A stretch of DNA of 64,000 bases from an uncultured Psychroserpens sp. (lineage in GTDB: Bacteria; Bacteroidota; Bacteroidia; Flavobacteriales; Flavobacteriaceae). The position numbers were made by a program, and so were the translations under genes. Positions 17,673 to 26,564 of this stretch are shown here, in pieces. The notes under the pieces are model-generated. The model did no database searches. It was not told the DNA's origin and saw only the letters and a program-made list of their open reading frames with translations. The stretch lies in the NCBI RefSeq assembly GCF_947503375.1, contig NZ_CANNDQ010000003.1:186001-250000 (forward strand), in the 5' to 3' direction. How positions within the stretch are numbered: position 1 is the first letter of the stretch; the number at the start of each line of letters is the position of its first letter.

Positions 17673-20600
17673 ATGTATTTAATTTTTGATACCGAAACCA
17701 CAGGACTGCCAAAGCGTTGGGACGCTCCAATTACGGATACTGATAATTGGCCTAGATGCATACAGATCGCATGGCAATTACATGACGACATGGGGAACTG
17801 TATGGATCATCAAGATTATTTAGTACAACCCGATGGATTTAATATCCCTTATGATGCAGAAAAGATCCATGGTATTTCTACCGAACTCGCCCAAGAACAA
17901 GGCGTTTCGCTGAAAGAAGTTCTTGAAAAATTCAACAACGCATTATCTAAAACTAAATTTGTTGTGGGACAAAATGTGAAATTTGACCTGAACATCATGG
18001 GAGCAGAGTTTGTAAGATTAGAAATCGCTAATCAACTTCAAGAGCTTCCCGTTTTAGATACTTGTACAGAACATACTGCTGAACTGTGCAAGATCCCTGG
18101 AGGACGTGGAGGGAAATTTAAATTACCTACACTAACTGAATTACATCAATTCTTGTTTAATGTACCTTTTGCAGAAGCGCATAATGCTACAGCCGATGTT
18201 GAAGCCACTACGCGTTGCTTTTTGGAACTTATTCGTTTAGAAGAATATACTAAAGAAGAACTAGACGTACAGCCAGACTATTTTAAACGGTTTAATAAAG
18301 AGAACCCACAGCCAATTCAGCTTATAGGATTAAAGCATATAAACCTTAAAAGAGAGAGTGCTAAAATTAATGAGCGGTTACAGAAATTACAGAGCGATGG
18401 TATTTCTGATGCTGAGTTGAAAGAGAATGTTTCTGATCTAGTAGATGTTGATTTTGTGCATTTACACAATCATTCACAATTTTCAGTATTACAATCTACA
18501 ATAAGTATTTCAGATTTAGTTGCCGCTGCAGCTGAGCATAATATGCCTGCAGTAGCACTAACAGATCATGCAAACATGATGGGTGCATTCCATTTTGTAA
18601 AGGCAATTAATAATCATAATAAATCTGTTAAAGCGAAGAATAATGACACAGAAAACAATGATGAAATTGCTAAATTAAAAGAAATAAAACCCATAATTGG
18701 TTGTGAATTCTTTGTGTGTGAAAATCATACAGATAAAACTAGGAAAGACAATGGTTATCAGATCGTTTTAATTGCAAAAAATAAAAACGGTTATCATAAC
18801 CTTGCTAAATTGTCATCACACGCATTTGTTGACGGATTTTATTACCTGCCTAGAATAGATAAAAAACTCATTCAACAATACAAAGAAGATTTAATATGTC
18901 TTACAGGAAATTTATATGGAGAAGTGCCTAGTAAGATTTTAAATGTTGGAGAAAATCAAGCAGAGGAAGCTTTGCTGTGGTGGAAAGAAGAGTTTGATAA
19001 CGATCTCTATATAGAGATCATGCGACATCATCAAGAAGATGAAGATCGGGTTAATCAAGTACTGATCAAGCTAGCACAGAAACATGAGGTGAAATTGGTT
19101 GCAACGAATAACACCTATTATTGTAAACAAGAAGACGCAAATGCACATGATATTTTACTGTGTGTAAAAGATGGTGAAAAGCAAGAAACTCCAATTGGTA
19201 GAGGAAGAGGATATCGTTACGGTTTGCCAAACCAAGAATATTATTTCAAGTCATCAGATGAAATGAAGGCATTATTTAAAGATATTCCTCAGGCTATAGT
19301 AAATATACAAGACATTGTAAATAAGGTTGAGGCATTTCAATTAGCCAGAGATGTCTTATTGCCAGCATTTGATATTCCTGATGAGTTTAAAGATGAAACA
19401 GACTTGGTTGACGGCGGAAAACGTGGAGAGAATGCCTATCTCAAACATTTGACCTATGAAGGTGCTAAAAAACGTTATGAAGAGCTAACACCAGAAATTA
19501 CTGAACGTTTAGACTTTGAGTTGAGTGTTATTGAAAACACTGGGTATCCAGGCTATTTCTTAATTGTAGAAGACTTTATCAGAGAAGCTCGAAACATGAA
19601 CGTAGCTGTTGGTCCAGGGAGAGGCTCTGCTGCGGGCTCTGTAGTTGCATATTGTCTTTGGATAACCAATATCGACCCTTTGAAATACGATTTACTTTTT
19701 GAGCGTTTTTTAAATCCAGATCGAATTAGCATGCCAGACATCGATATCGATTTTGATGATGAAGGTAGAAGTCGTGTAATGGATTATGTTATCGAAAAAT
19801 ATGGTGCTAATCAAGTAGCTCAGATTATTACCTACGGTACAATGGCTGCCAAATCTTCTATTAGAGATACCGCTAGAGTACTAGATTTACCTTTGTTTGA
19901 TGCAGATAGGATTGCTAAACTAATTCCGACCATGTCTAAGTTGAATAAGATTTTCGCCTTAGATGAAAAAGAGTTGAGTAAAAAGTTTAGAGCAGAAGAT
20001 CTAGAAAAGGTTAATCAGCTTCTCAACATTGCTGATGGAAGTGACTTGGAATCAGAAACGGTAAATCTAGCTAGAACACTAGAAGGCTCAGTGAGAAATA
20101 CAGGAATTCATGCCTGTGGTGTTATTATAACACCAGACGATATTACCAAGTTTGTTCCTGTAGCAACAGCAAAAGACTCAGACCTATACGTGACTCAATT
20201 TGATAACTCTGTAGTTGAAGATGCAGGACTATTAAAAATGGATTTTTTAGGGTTAAAGACCTTAACTTTAATTAAAGACACAGTAAAAATCGTAAAGGCA
20301 AAGCATAATATTTTGTTAGATCCTGAGAACTTTCCGTTAGATGATCTAAAGACCTATGAGCTTTTTCAACGAGGTGAAACGGTAGGAGTATTCCAGTATG
20401 AATCACCAGGAATGCAAAAGCATTTAAGAGATTTAAAGCCTACTGTTTTTGAAGATTTGATTGCGATGAACGCTCTCTACAGGCCTGGTCCAATGGAATA
20501 TATTCCAAGTTTTGTAAGGCGTAAGCATGGAGACGAAGAAATTGACTATGATCTTCCTGCTATGGAAGAGTACTTGAAAGAAACTTATGGAATCACAGTC

Positions 20601-22058
20601 TATCAAGAGCAAGTGATGTTACTATCTCAAAAACTAGCAGATTTCACTAAAGGTGAAGCAGACGTGTTGAGAAAAGCAATGGGTAAGAAGCAAATTGCTG
20701 TTTTAGATAAAATGAAACCAAAATTTATAGAACAAGCAAGTGCTAATGGGCATGATGCAAAAATTTTAGAAAAAGTTTGGAAAGACTGGGAGGCTTTTGC
20801 GAGTTATGCCTTTAATAAGTCACACTCAACCTGCTATGCCTGGATTGCTTATCAAACCGCTTATTTAAAAGCACATTATCCTGCAGAATATATGGCATCT
20901 GTGCTGTCTAATAATATGAATGACATCAAGCAAGTCACTTTCTTTATGGAAGAATGTAAGCGCATGCGTTTAGATGTATTAGGGCCAGATGTTAATGAAT
21001 CGTATTATAAATTTTCTGTAAATCAAGATAATGCTGTTCGTTTTGGTATGGGAGCTATTAAAGGTGTGGGGCATGGAGCTGTTATGACCATTGTAGAAAA
21101 TAGAAAGCAAGATGGTCATTATAAATCTATTTTTGATTTGGCCAAACGAATAGATTTACGCGCTGCAAATAAGAAAGCCTTTGAGAATTTAGCTTTAGCA
21201 GGAGGTTTTGATGGTTTTGGTGACACCCATCGTGCTCAATATTTTCATGATGATGGAGACGGAATTACATTTTTAGAAAAAGCCATTAAATATGGAGCTA
21301 AACACCAAGAAAACGAAAACTCAGCTCAAGTGAGTCTGTTTGGAGATGCTAGTGAAGTTCAAATCGCAGAACCTCAAGTGCCTCCATGCGAAGAATGGGG
21401 AACTTTAGAGAAATTGAAAAGAGAAAAAGAAGTTGTTGGGATATACATTTCCGGGCATCCTTTAGATGATTTTAAAATTGAGATGAAAACGTTTTGCAAT
21501 GCTAATTTAGGTATGCTCCATGATTTAACGCCGTATGTTAATAGAGAATTGACCTTTGGAGGTGTAGTCTCTGATGTACAACATAGGGTTAGTAAACAAG
21601 GAAAAGATTGGGCAATGTTTACTTTAGAAGATTATACAGATAGCTATGAGTTTAGAATTTTTGGAGAAGAATGTTTAAAGTTTAGGCATTTTTTAATCGT
21701 GAATCGTTTTCTATACATTAAGGTTTTTGTTAGAGAAGGTTGGGTAAATAGAGACACAGGAAAAAAGAGTGATCCTAGGATTCAGTTTAACAGTTTTCAG
21801 TTGCTACACGATGTTATGGATACCTATGCTAAAAAGCTATCTATTCAATTAAACATCAAAGATCTACAAGAAAAACGAATTGCTGTTTTAGAAGAGCTGT
21901 TTCGAATACACCAAGGTGATAATGTTCTTAACTTTATCGTTTATGATAATGATGAAAAAATAAAACTCAGTATGTCGAGCCGTAAACAAAAGGTTAAGAT
22001 TTCTCAAGACTTATTGGATGATTTAGAAACACATGAAGTGTATTATAAATTGAACTAG
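17673..22058 (+). CDS. dnaE: DNA polymerase III alpha subunit with N-terminal proofreading exonuclease
   Basis: The product is 1461 aa. The first about 190 residues are a DnaQ-like 3'-5' exonuclease (ExoI motif FDTETTG, later HNATADVEAT). A linker leads to the PHP domain (FVHLHNHSQFSVLQS, LTDHANMMGAFHF). The palm carries the catalytic aspartates in PDIDIDFDDEGR, with GPGRGSAAGS just before. The later regions are the beta-clamp/finger (SYAFNKSHSTCYAWIAYQTAYLKAHYPAEYMA) and an OB fold near 1280-1360 (LTFGGVVSDVQHRVS). This is the replicative polymerase with proofreading built in, about 300 aa longer than E. coli DnaE because of the fusion. Confidence 0.96.
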   Translation: MYLIFDTETTGLPKRWDAPITDTDNWPRCIQIAWQLHDDMGNCMDHQDYLVQPDGFNIPYDAEKIHGISTELAQEQGVSLKEVLEKFNNALSKTKFVVGQNVKFDLNIMGAEFVRLEIANQLQELPVLDTCTEHTAELCKIPGGRGGKFKLPTLTELHQFLFNVPFAEAHNATADVEATTRCFLELIRLEEYTKEELDVQPDYFKRFNKENPQPIQLIGLKHINLKRESAKINERLQKLQSDGISDAELKENVSDLVDVDFVHLHNHSQFSVLQSTISISDLVAAAAEHNMPAVALTDHANMMGAFHFVKAINNHNKSVKAKNNDTENNDEIAKLKEIKPIIGCEFFVCENHTDKTRKDNGYQIVLIAKNKNGYHNLAKLSSHAFVDGFYYLPRIDKKLIQQYKEDLICLTGNLYGEVPSKILNVGENQAEEALLWWKEEFDNDLYIEIMRHHQEDEDRVNQVLIKLAQKHEVKLVATNNTYYCKQEDANAHDILLCVKDGEKQETPIGRGRGYRYGLPNQEYYFKSSDEMKALFKDIPQAIVNIQDIVNKVEAFQLARDVLLPAFDIPDEFKDETDLVDGGKRGENAYLKHLTYEGAKKRYEELTPEITERLDFELSVIENTGYPGYFLIVEDFIREARNMNVAVGPGRGSAAGSVVAYCLWITNIDPLKYDLLFERFLNPDRISMPDIDIDFDDEGRSRVMDYVIEKYGANQVAQIITYGTMAAKSSIRDTARVLDLPLFDADRIAKLIPTMSKLNKIFALDEKELSKKFRAEDLEKVNQLLNIADGSDLESETVNLARTLEGSVRNTGIHACGVIITPDDITKFVPVATAKDSDLYVTQFDNSVVEDAGLLKMDFLGLKTLTLIKDTVKIVKAKHNILLDPENFPLDDLKTYELFQRGETVGVFQYESPGMQKHLRDLKPTVFEDLIAMNALYRPGPMEYIPSFVRRKHGDEEIDYDLPAMEEYLKETYGITVYQEQVMLLSQKLADFTKGEADVLRKAMGKKQIAVLDKMKPKFIEQASANGHDAKILEKVWKDWEAFASYAFNKSHSTCYAWIAYQTAYLKAHYPAEYMASVLSNNMNDIKQVTFFMEECKRMRLDVLGPDVNESYYKFSVNQDNAVRFGMGAIKGVGHGAVMTIVENRKQDGHYKSIFDLAKRIDLRAANKKAFENLALAGGFDGFGDTHRAQYFHDDGDGITFLEKAIKYGAKHQENENSAQVSLFGDASEVQIAEPQVPPCEEWGTLEKLKREKEVVGIYISGHPLDDFKIEMKTFCNANLGMLHDLTPYVNRELTFGGVVSDVQHRVSKQGKDWAMFTLEDYTDSYEFRIFGEECLKFRHFLIVNRFLYIKVFVREGWVNRDTGKKSDPRIQFNSFQLLHDVMDTYAKKLSIQLNIKDLQEKRIAVLEELFRIHQGDNVLNFIVYDNDEKIKLSMSSRKQKVKISQDLLDDLETHEVYYKLN

Positions 22059-22111
22059 TGTAACATTTTACTTAAGTCTACTACATATCTATATATACAA
22101 AAGCTATAGGT

Positions 22112-22288
22112 ATGAAAACGACAAGAAATCTTTTATTATTTATTGGTTCTGCAGGTCTTTCTGCAGCCTTTTTTGGAATAGTTAATGGTGATGCGATTAC
22201 TGACCATCTTATGACCATAGTTTGTGGATCAAGTTTGATATACGGTTATTTTCAATTAAAAAAAGCAAGCACGTCTTGTAAACTTTAA
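22112..22288 (+). CDS. Small membrane protein, 58 aa
   Basis: I found this by hand; it is too short for the ORF track. It runs from ATG 22112 to TAA 22286-22288. The protein (MKTTRNLLLFIGSAGLSAAF ...) has two hydrophobic segments at about 7-26 and 32-47 and ends KASTSCKL. It has no recognised family. It lies 53 bp after dnaE on the same strand and 11 bp before the convergent SRPBCC gene. The codon pattern and membrane topology favour a real gene. Confidence 0.5.
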   Translation: MKTTRNLLLFIGSAGLSAAFFGIVNGDAITDHLMTIVCGSSLIYGYFQLKKASTSCKL

Positions 22289-22299
22289 CACGTTGACGA

Positions 22300-22731
22300 T
22301 TAGTTTTTAACAACCTGTTTGTTAACATGATTTTTCAAACGATCTATAATGAACATATCCCAAGTCGTTGAGCAAACATCGTAACAATTTATGTCTGGGT
22401 TTAAACCTACATGATGAAATTGTAATGTTGTTTTTGAGTTCTTTTCTGTTATCTGCCAATGTAATACATGGCCAATCCACTCTTTATTGAATTCAGGCTC
22501 TCCGGCTATACATTTCCATATAATTTCTCGATTTGGTAAAAACTCAACAATTTTAAATGTCCACCAGTAGTTATTTTCAAAAGTAACTGTGAACCGACCA
22601 TTAGTATCAAAATTTGAGTCGCTTATTTTTCCCCACCACAAGTGCATTTCATCAGTTAAAGCATTGAATAGCTGGTTTGCATTTGCAGAAACCTCTATAG
22701 TTTTTTTGTAGTCTAAATTATGATCGCTCAT
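22300..22731 (-). CDS. SRPBCC/AHSA1-domain protein
   Basis: The product is 143 aa. It shows the START/Bet v1-like AHSA1 pattern (YKKTIEVSANANQLFNALTDEMHLWWG, GRFTVTFENNYWWTFKIVEFLPNREIIWKC, TTLQFHHVGLNP). These domains bind small hydrophobic ligands. It is the last gene of a three-gene minus-strand operon, with its ATG directly abutting the ArsR stop codon. No ligand can be assigned. Confidence 0.85.
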   Translation of the reverse strand: MSDHNLDYKKTIEVSANANQLFNALTDEMHLWWGKISDSNFDTNGRFTVTFENNYWWTFKIVEFLPNREIIWKCIAGEPEFNKEWIGHVLHWQITEKNSKTTLQFHHVGLNPDINCYDVCSTTWDMFIIDRLKNHVNKQVVKN

Positions 22732-23064
22732 TTAACTATCTTTCGATGTATTTAAGTAGTCTTCCAAATTGTTTAATGAGTTGTTCCAGAATTGTTCATA
22801 GAATTTCAACCATTTATTTATCTCTTTTAGTGGTTTAGCACTCGCATTACAAAATCGCTCTCTGCCTTTACTCTCTATATAGACTAACCCAGCATCTTCT
22901 AAAGTTTTAATATGTTTTGTGATACCTTGCCGACTAATTTCAAATTGGTTTGTAATTTCTGTTATAGATAATGCCGAAGAGGTAATCAACAAAGCATGAA
23001 ATATTTCACGTCTTGTTGGATCTGCAATAGCTTTAAATAGTTTTGTGATTTTATCCTGCATCAA
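22732..23064 (-). CDS. ArsR-family transcriptional regulator
   Basis: The product is 110 aa, a winged helix-turn-helix (KLFKAIADPTRREIFHALL ... ITEITNQFEISRQGITKHIKTLEDAGLVYIESKGRERF). It has no CxC metal-binding motif, so it belongs to the non-metal group that is often encoded with AHSA1 proteins. It overlaps the first SRPBCC gene by 14 bp and abuts the second. It probably represses its own operon through the two matching dyads at 23507-23564. Confidence 0.92.
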   Translation of the reverse strand: MMQDKITKLFKAIADPTRREIFHALLITSSALSITEITNQFEISRQGITKHIKTLEDAGLVYIESKGRERFCNASAKPLKEINKWLKFYEQFWNNSLNNLEDYLNTSKDS

Positions 23065-23482
23065 TCTCTTCTTTTAAGTAATCTGTTAGCAAGCTTATAC
23101 AACCTTCCCAACCATCATTGAAACTTTCAAACATAGCTATAGCGGTTTCACCTTCATATTTTGAAATACCAGAATGTTCAAGATGTAATTTTGTGCCTTC
23201 TTCAATAGACTCAAGTTCCCATTTAACTATAGTTTCAACTTTTGTGTCTGCTACAATCCATGTATAAATAAGGGTATAAGGATCAGATTTCTTTACTTCT
23301 CCACTTATGGTTGTACATCCTTTTTCATTTGGTTTAGAGATAAATGTATATTGATAACCTACAATTGGTTTGAAATCGGCTTTGATAAACCAAGCAGAAA
23401 TTTCTTCGCCTTTAGAAATGGCATTCCACACAGTTTCAATTGGGTGATTAAACAGTTTTTCTTTGGTAATAGAATCTTTCAT
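23051..23482 (-). CDS. SRPBCC/AHSA1-domain protein, first gene of the ArsR operon
   Basis: The product is 143 aa with the AHSA1 pattern KEKLFNHPIETVWNAISKGEEISAWFIKADFKPIVGYQYTF ... TKLHLEHSGI and GWEGCISLLTDYL. It is paralogous to the third gene of the operon. Regulator-plus-two-SRPBCC sets are common, but their substrates are mostly unknown. Its promoter region carries a pair of 16-bp dyads. Confidence 0.87.
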   Translation of the reverse strand: MKDSITKEKLFNHPIETVWNAISKGEEISAWFIKADFKPIVGYQYTFISKPNEKGCTTISGEVKKSDPYTLIYTWIVADTKVETIVKWELESIEEGTKLHLEHSGISKYEGETAIAMFESFNDGWEGCISLLTDYLKEEIDAG

Positions 23483-23506
23483 AACGAATGTGTATTAGAT
23501 TAGTAT

Positions 23507-23564
23507 GCAACTTATTGGTTGCTAAATTATAGATTATTATTTTAATACGCAACTTAATGGTTGC
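23507..23564 (-). promoter_or_regulatory. Paired 16-bp dyads, probable ArsR operators
   Basis: GCAACTTATTGGTTGC lies at 23507-23522 and GCAACTTAATGGTTGC at 23549-23564. They are identical but for one base, each has GCAAC/GTTGC arms, and they are 42 bp apart (four helical turns). The first begins 25 bp upstream of the operon start codon, a position that suits autoregulation. Confidence 0.7.
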
Positions 23565-23671
23565 TTATCTGTAATTTTTTTTTTTTAGTTCAAATAGTTA
23601 GTATGTGTCTTATCTATCACTTCATAATCAAAACAAATACCACCATTGTAAGGTTTGGTGAAATTTTTGAC

Positions 23672-23679
23672 TAATTTTG
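23672..23679 (+). promoter_or_regulatory. -7 box of the thioredoxin promoter
   Basis: TAATTTTG matches TAnnTTTG, about 44 bp before the trxA ATG. A TTG at 23646-23648 lies 23 bp upstream and may be the -33 element. Confidence 0.5.
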
Positions 23680-23722
23680 TGTATTAAACAAAAATGAAGT
23701 TAAACACATAGATAATATAATT

Positions 23723-24040
23723 ATGGCATTAGAAATAACAGATGCAACGTTTGAAGAAACAGTATTAAAGAGTGATAAACCAGTAATGGTAGATTTTTGG
23801 GCTGCATGGTGTGGACCATGTAGAATGGTTGGACCAATTATTGATGAGATTAGTACAGAGTATGATGGTAAAGCTGTTGTTGGCAAAGTAGATGTAGATG
23901 CTAACCAAGAGTTTGCTGCTAAATATGGTGTGCGTAATATTCCAACAGTTTTGGTATTCCAAAACGGTGAAGTTGTAGGTCGTCAAGTAGGTGTTGCGCC
24001 TAAAAACGCTTACACTGAAGCAATCGACTCTTTATTATAG
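23723..24040 (+). CDS. trxA: Thioredoxin
   Basis: The product is 105 aa with the redox motif WCGPC in VDFWAAWCGPCRMVGP and the cis-proline loop IPTVLVFQNGE. It reduces disulfides in cytoplasmic proteins, receiving electrons from thioredoxin reductase. It has its own promoter and a downstream terminator, so it is monocistronic. Confidence 0.97.
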   Translation: MALEITDATFEETVLKSDKPVMVDFWAAWCGPCRMVGPIIDEISTEYDGKAVVGKVDVDANQEFAAKYGVRNIPTVLVFQNGEVVGRQVGVAPKNAYTEAIDSLL

Positions 24041-24062
24041 GATATAATCTAAAAGAAATGAT

Positions 24063-24094
24063 AAAAGGTTTGCCATTATGGTAAACCTTTTTTT
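24063..24094 (+). terminator. Terminator after trxA
   Basis: AAAAGGTTTGCC pairs with GGTAAACCTTTT (one G-T pair) around ATTAT, followed by a T-run. Confidence 0.85.
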
Positions 24095-24117
24095 ATTTTT
24101 AACTAAAATTAAAATAT

Positions 24118-24663
24118 ATGAGTAAGCAAGCAAAAGCACAAGACTTAATTGATGGTAAACTTTTAGAAGAACGTAAAGTATTCCTTTGGGGAATGGTGGA
24201 TGATAAATCGGCTAAACACGTTATTGACCGTTTGTTATATTTAGATGCTATAGAAACCAAAGACATTCATCTATATATCAATAGCCCTGGAGGTTATGTA
24301 ACTTCTGGTTTTGCAATATATGATTGTATCAAATCGCTTAATAGTGATGTGTCTACTATATGTACAGGATTAGCAGCTTCAATGGGTTCTATATTGTTAT
24401 CTGTTGGAACCAAAGGGAAACGCTTTATTCAGCCTCATGCTAGAGTTATGATTCATCAACCAAGTGGAGGAGCTCGAGGTCAAGCTAGTGATATAGAAAT
24501 TACAGCACAAGAAATATTGAAGACTAAAGAGTTAAGTGCAAAAATTTTAGCAGATAATTGTGGACAAGACGTTGATAAGGTAATGAAAGACTTTAATCGA
24601 GATCATTGGATGGGAGCAGAAGAGTCAAAAGCCTATGGTATTGTTGATGACATTTTAAATTAA
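24118..24663 (+). CDS. clpP: ClpP-family serine protease
   Basis: The product is 181 aa. The catalytic triad is S88 in AASMGS, H113 in MIHQPSGG and D162 in FNRDHWM. The oxyanion stretch INSPGGYVTSG is present. It forms the proteolytic barrel that degrades proteins fed by Clp ATPases. The start lacks a propeptide compared with many ClpPs. No clpX is adjacent; this may be one of two paralogues in the genome, which I cannot see from here. Confidence 0.93.
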   Translation: MSKQAKAQDLIDGKLLEERKVFLWGMVDDKSAKHVIDRLLYLDAIETKDIHLYINSPGGYVTSGFAIYDCIKSLNSDVSTICTGLAASMGSILLSVGTKGKRFIQPHARVMIHQPSGGARGQASDIEITAQEILKTKELSAKILADNCGQDVDKVMKDFNRDHWMGAEESKAYGIVDDILN

Positions 24664-24667
24664 GTAA

Positions 24668-25597
24668 ATGAATTTACAGGCAGAACTCAATAAAGCAGGA
24701 GGCTTTAAAAACTTAGAACTTCTTGCTAGACAAGTTGTAGAAGGTTTTATTGCTGGTATGCATAAGAGTCCGTTTCATGGGTTTTCTGCTGAGTTTGCTG
24801 AACATAAAATATACAATCAAGGCGAAAGTACAAGGCATATTGATTGGAAGCTATATGCTAAAACCGATAAATTATATACGAAGCGTTATGATGACGAAAC
24901 CAATTTACGGTGCCATTTAATAATTGATAATAGTAGCTCTATGCATTATCCTGAGATTACTAATTTTAATATTGGTAATTTGAATAAGATTGCATTTTCA
25001 GCTCTTGCCTCAGCTTCGTTGATGCATATTTTGAAAAAGCAAAGAGATGCTGTTGGACTAAGTATTTATAGTGATACTTATGATTATTATGCACCTGAAA
25101 AGGGTAGTGAACGACATCATCAAATGCTTTTAAGTGAGCTTGCAAATATGGTAATCTCAAAACAGCTTAATAAACAAACAGAAACATATACTTACTTACA
25201 TCAAATAGCAGAGAATATACATAGAAGGTCGTTAATTTTCTTTTTTACAGACATGTTTCAAACGGCTACAGATGATGTAAAACTGTTTGAAGCTTTGAGA
25301 CACTTAAAGCACAATAAACATGAAGTAGTTTTATTCCACGTTATTGATAAAGATAAAGAACTTAAGTTTGATTTTGATAATGCACCAAAACGTTTTATTG
25401 ATTTAGAAACAAATGAGTTTATAAATTTATACCCTGATACTATTAAGGAAGGATATGAAACTTCAGTTAAAGACTATTTTAAGACGATTAAATTAAAATG
25501 CGGACAATACCAAATCAAATATGTTGAGGCTGATATCAATAAACCATTCAATAAGATCTTAACGACTTACATGGTTGAGCGACAAAAATTTATTTAA
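24668..25597 (+). CDS. DUF58 domain protein (vWA-like fold)
   Basis: The product is 309 aa. The DUF58 signature FAEHKIYNQGESTRHIDWKLYAKTDKLYTKRYDDE is followed by a MIDAS-like DNSSSMHY in an otherwise vWA-like fold. DUF58 proteins usually sit in MoxR/BatA-D gene sets linked to aerotolerance or chaperone-like work, but no MoxR ATPase gene lies next to this one. It starts 4 bp after clpP, implying co-transcription, and ends just before the tRNA-Asp promoter. Confidence 0.88.
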   Translation: MNLQAELNKAGGFKNLELLARQVVEGFIAGMHKSPFHGFSAEFAEHKIYNQGESTRHIDWKLYAKTDKLYTKRYDDETNLRCHLIIDNSSSMHYPEITNFNIGNLNKIAFSALASASLMHILKKQRDAVGLSIYSDTYDYYAPEKGSERHHQMLLSELANMVISKQLNKQTETYTYLHQIAENIHRRSLIFFFTDMFQTATDDVKLFEALRHLKHNKHEVVLFHVIDKDKELKFDFDNAPKRFIDLETNEFINLYPDTIKEGYETSVKDYFKTIKLKCGQYQIKYVEADINKPFNKILTTYMVERQKFI

Positions 25598-25624
25598 TTT
25601 TTTGACAAAAATCTTTGTAAAATA

Positions 25625-25655
25625 TTTGTGTTATTAAAAATCGAATGTATATTTG
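25625..25655 (+). promoter_or_regulatory. Bacteroidota promoter of tRNA-Asp
   Basis: TTTG at 25625-25628 and TATATTTG at 25648-25655 are separated by 19 bp, matching the family consensus (TTTG - N19 - TAnnTTTG). It lies 19 bp before the tRNA. Confidence 0.85.
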
Positions 25656-25673
25656 CCCTCGCAATAAAGCAAC

Positions 25674-25747
25674 GGTCTGGTAGTTCAGTTGGTTAGAATG
25701 TCGCCCTGTCACGGCGAAGGTCGCGGGTTCGAGTCCCGTCCAGACCG
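25674..25747 (+). tRNA. tRNA-Asp (GTC)
   Basis: The acceptor arms GGTCTGG/CCAGACC are perfect with discriminator G. The D-loop is GTTCAGTTGGTTAGAAT, the anticodon stem CGCC...GGCG surrounds loop CTGTCAC (anticodon GTC), and the T-loop is GGTTCGAGTCC. CCA is not encoded. Confidence 0.97.
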
Positions 25748-25759
25748 CAAAATTGCAGA

Positions 25760-25785
25760 AGCTCTAAGAGATTAGGGCTTTTTTT
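25760..25785 (+). terminator. Terminator after tRNA-Asp
   Basis: AGCTCTAA pairs with TTAGGGCT (one T-G pair) around the loop GAGA, followed by T7. Confidence 0.85.
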
Positions 25786-26238
25786 AGCAACAAAGATTAG
25801 TTGTGTTGTTCTAGGAGGAATCCTAGAGTTGTGAGAAACTCATTAATTTTGAGTTCTTACCGATGAGAAGCTTTCCTTTTTTCTTAACTGAAAATCGGGA
25901 TGCTTTTTTGTTTTCACATATGCTTATTAACATATAATGAACAATTATTAATGTTAAAAATGTATTTTATCGATGATTTTATACTTTTTATCGTATATTT
26001 TTTTGTTGAAGCATAAAATAGTAGTATGTTTACAGTCCTTCATAAGCCCCTAAATCACTTATCAAGGAAATTTTATTAATCCATTTTGTTTTTAGACATT
26101 TTTTGTGTCTATACATTTCCCTCAAAAATTTAAATATTTAAGGTAATACATACCTATAAGTTAATAATCCATTCTTCCCTCGATTGGCATTTTTAATGCT
26201 ATTTAGTTATTAACATATAACCCTTAAAATAAAACAAA
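25786..26238. other. Intergenic region and long leader of the small secreted peptide gene
   Basis: No convincing ORF is seen in this 450-bp stretch. It holds small hairpins (TCTAGGA/TCCTAGA at 25810-25827; TAGACA/TGTCTA at 26093-26111) and AT-rich sequence. If transcription starts near the weak -7-like TATGTTTA around 26030, the peptide mRNA has about 200 nt of 5' leader. Confidence 0.4.
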
Positions 26239-26418
26239 ATGAAGACCCTAAAAATTACTTTCTTATTATTGGCAGTAGTACTATTGACTATCTCTGGACA
26301 GAGTAGTGACTCTGTTGAAATTGTTGAAGTAGAAAAATCTGACTCTACAAATGTGAATCTTATGGCGCATTGTAAGGGGAAACTGAAAATGCCAGGAACT
26401 GGTACAAGTGGACTATAA
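26239..26418 (+). CDS. Small secreted peptide precursor, 59 aa
   Basis: I found this by hand; it is below the ORF-track limit. It starts with a clear signal peptide (MKTLKITFLLLAVVLLTISG, then QSS). The mature part of about 39 residues is acidic, then ends in a short basic, glycine-rich tail (HCKGKLKMPGTGTSGL) with one Cys. It is flanked by a long leader and a 42-bp perfect inverted repeat, and it lies 146 bp before a TPR sensor kinase. I know no family for it. A secreted signal or a small envelope protein are both possible. Confidence 0.6.
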   Translation: MKTLKITFLLLAVVLLTISGQSSDSVEIVEVEKSDSTNVNLMAHCKGKLKMPGTGTSGL

Positions 26419-26445
26419 TAAGTAAACAGTAAATACTCGACTATA

Positions 26446-26487
26446 AAACACCAAAGCCCTAATTTATAAATTAGGGCTTTGGTGTTT
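26446..26487. terminator. 42-bp perfect palindrome acting as terminator
   Basis: Both 21-base arms match without a mismatch (AAACACCAAAGCCCTAATTTA and its complement). The GC core GCCC/GGGC and T-rich end suit a terminator for the small peptide gene. It could also be an operator for the kinase operon. Confidence 0.8.
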
Positions 26488-26564
26488 AAATAATTTCTTG
26501 GGATTAATAAACTATAAAATAAAAAATTCTAAATTTGGTAGTATTATAGCTAATCAAATTTATT

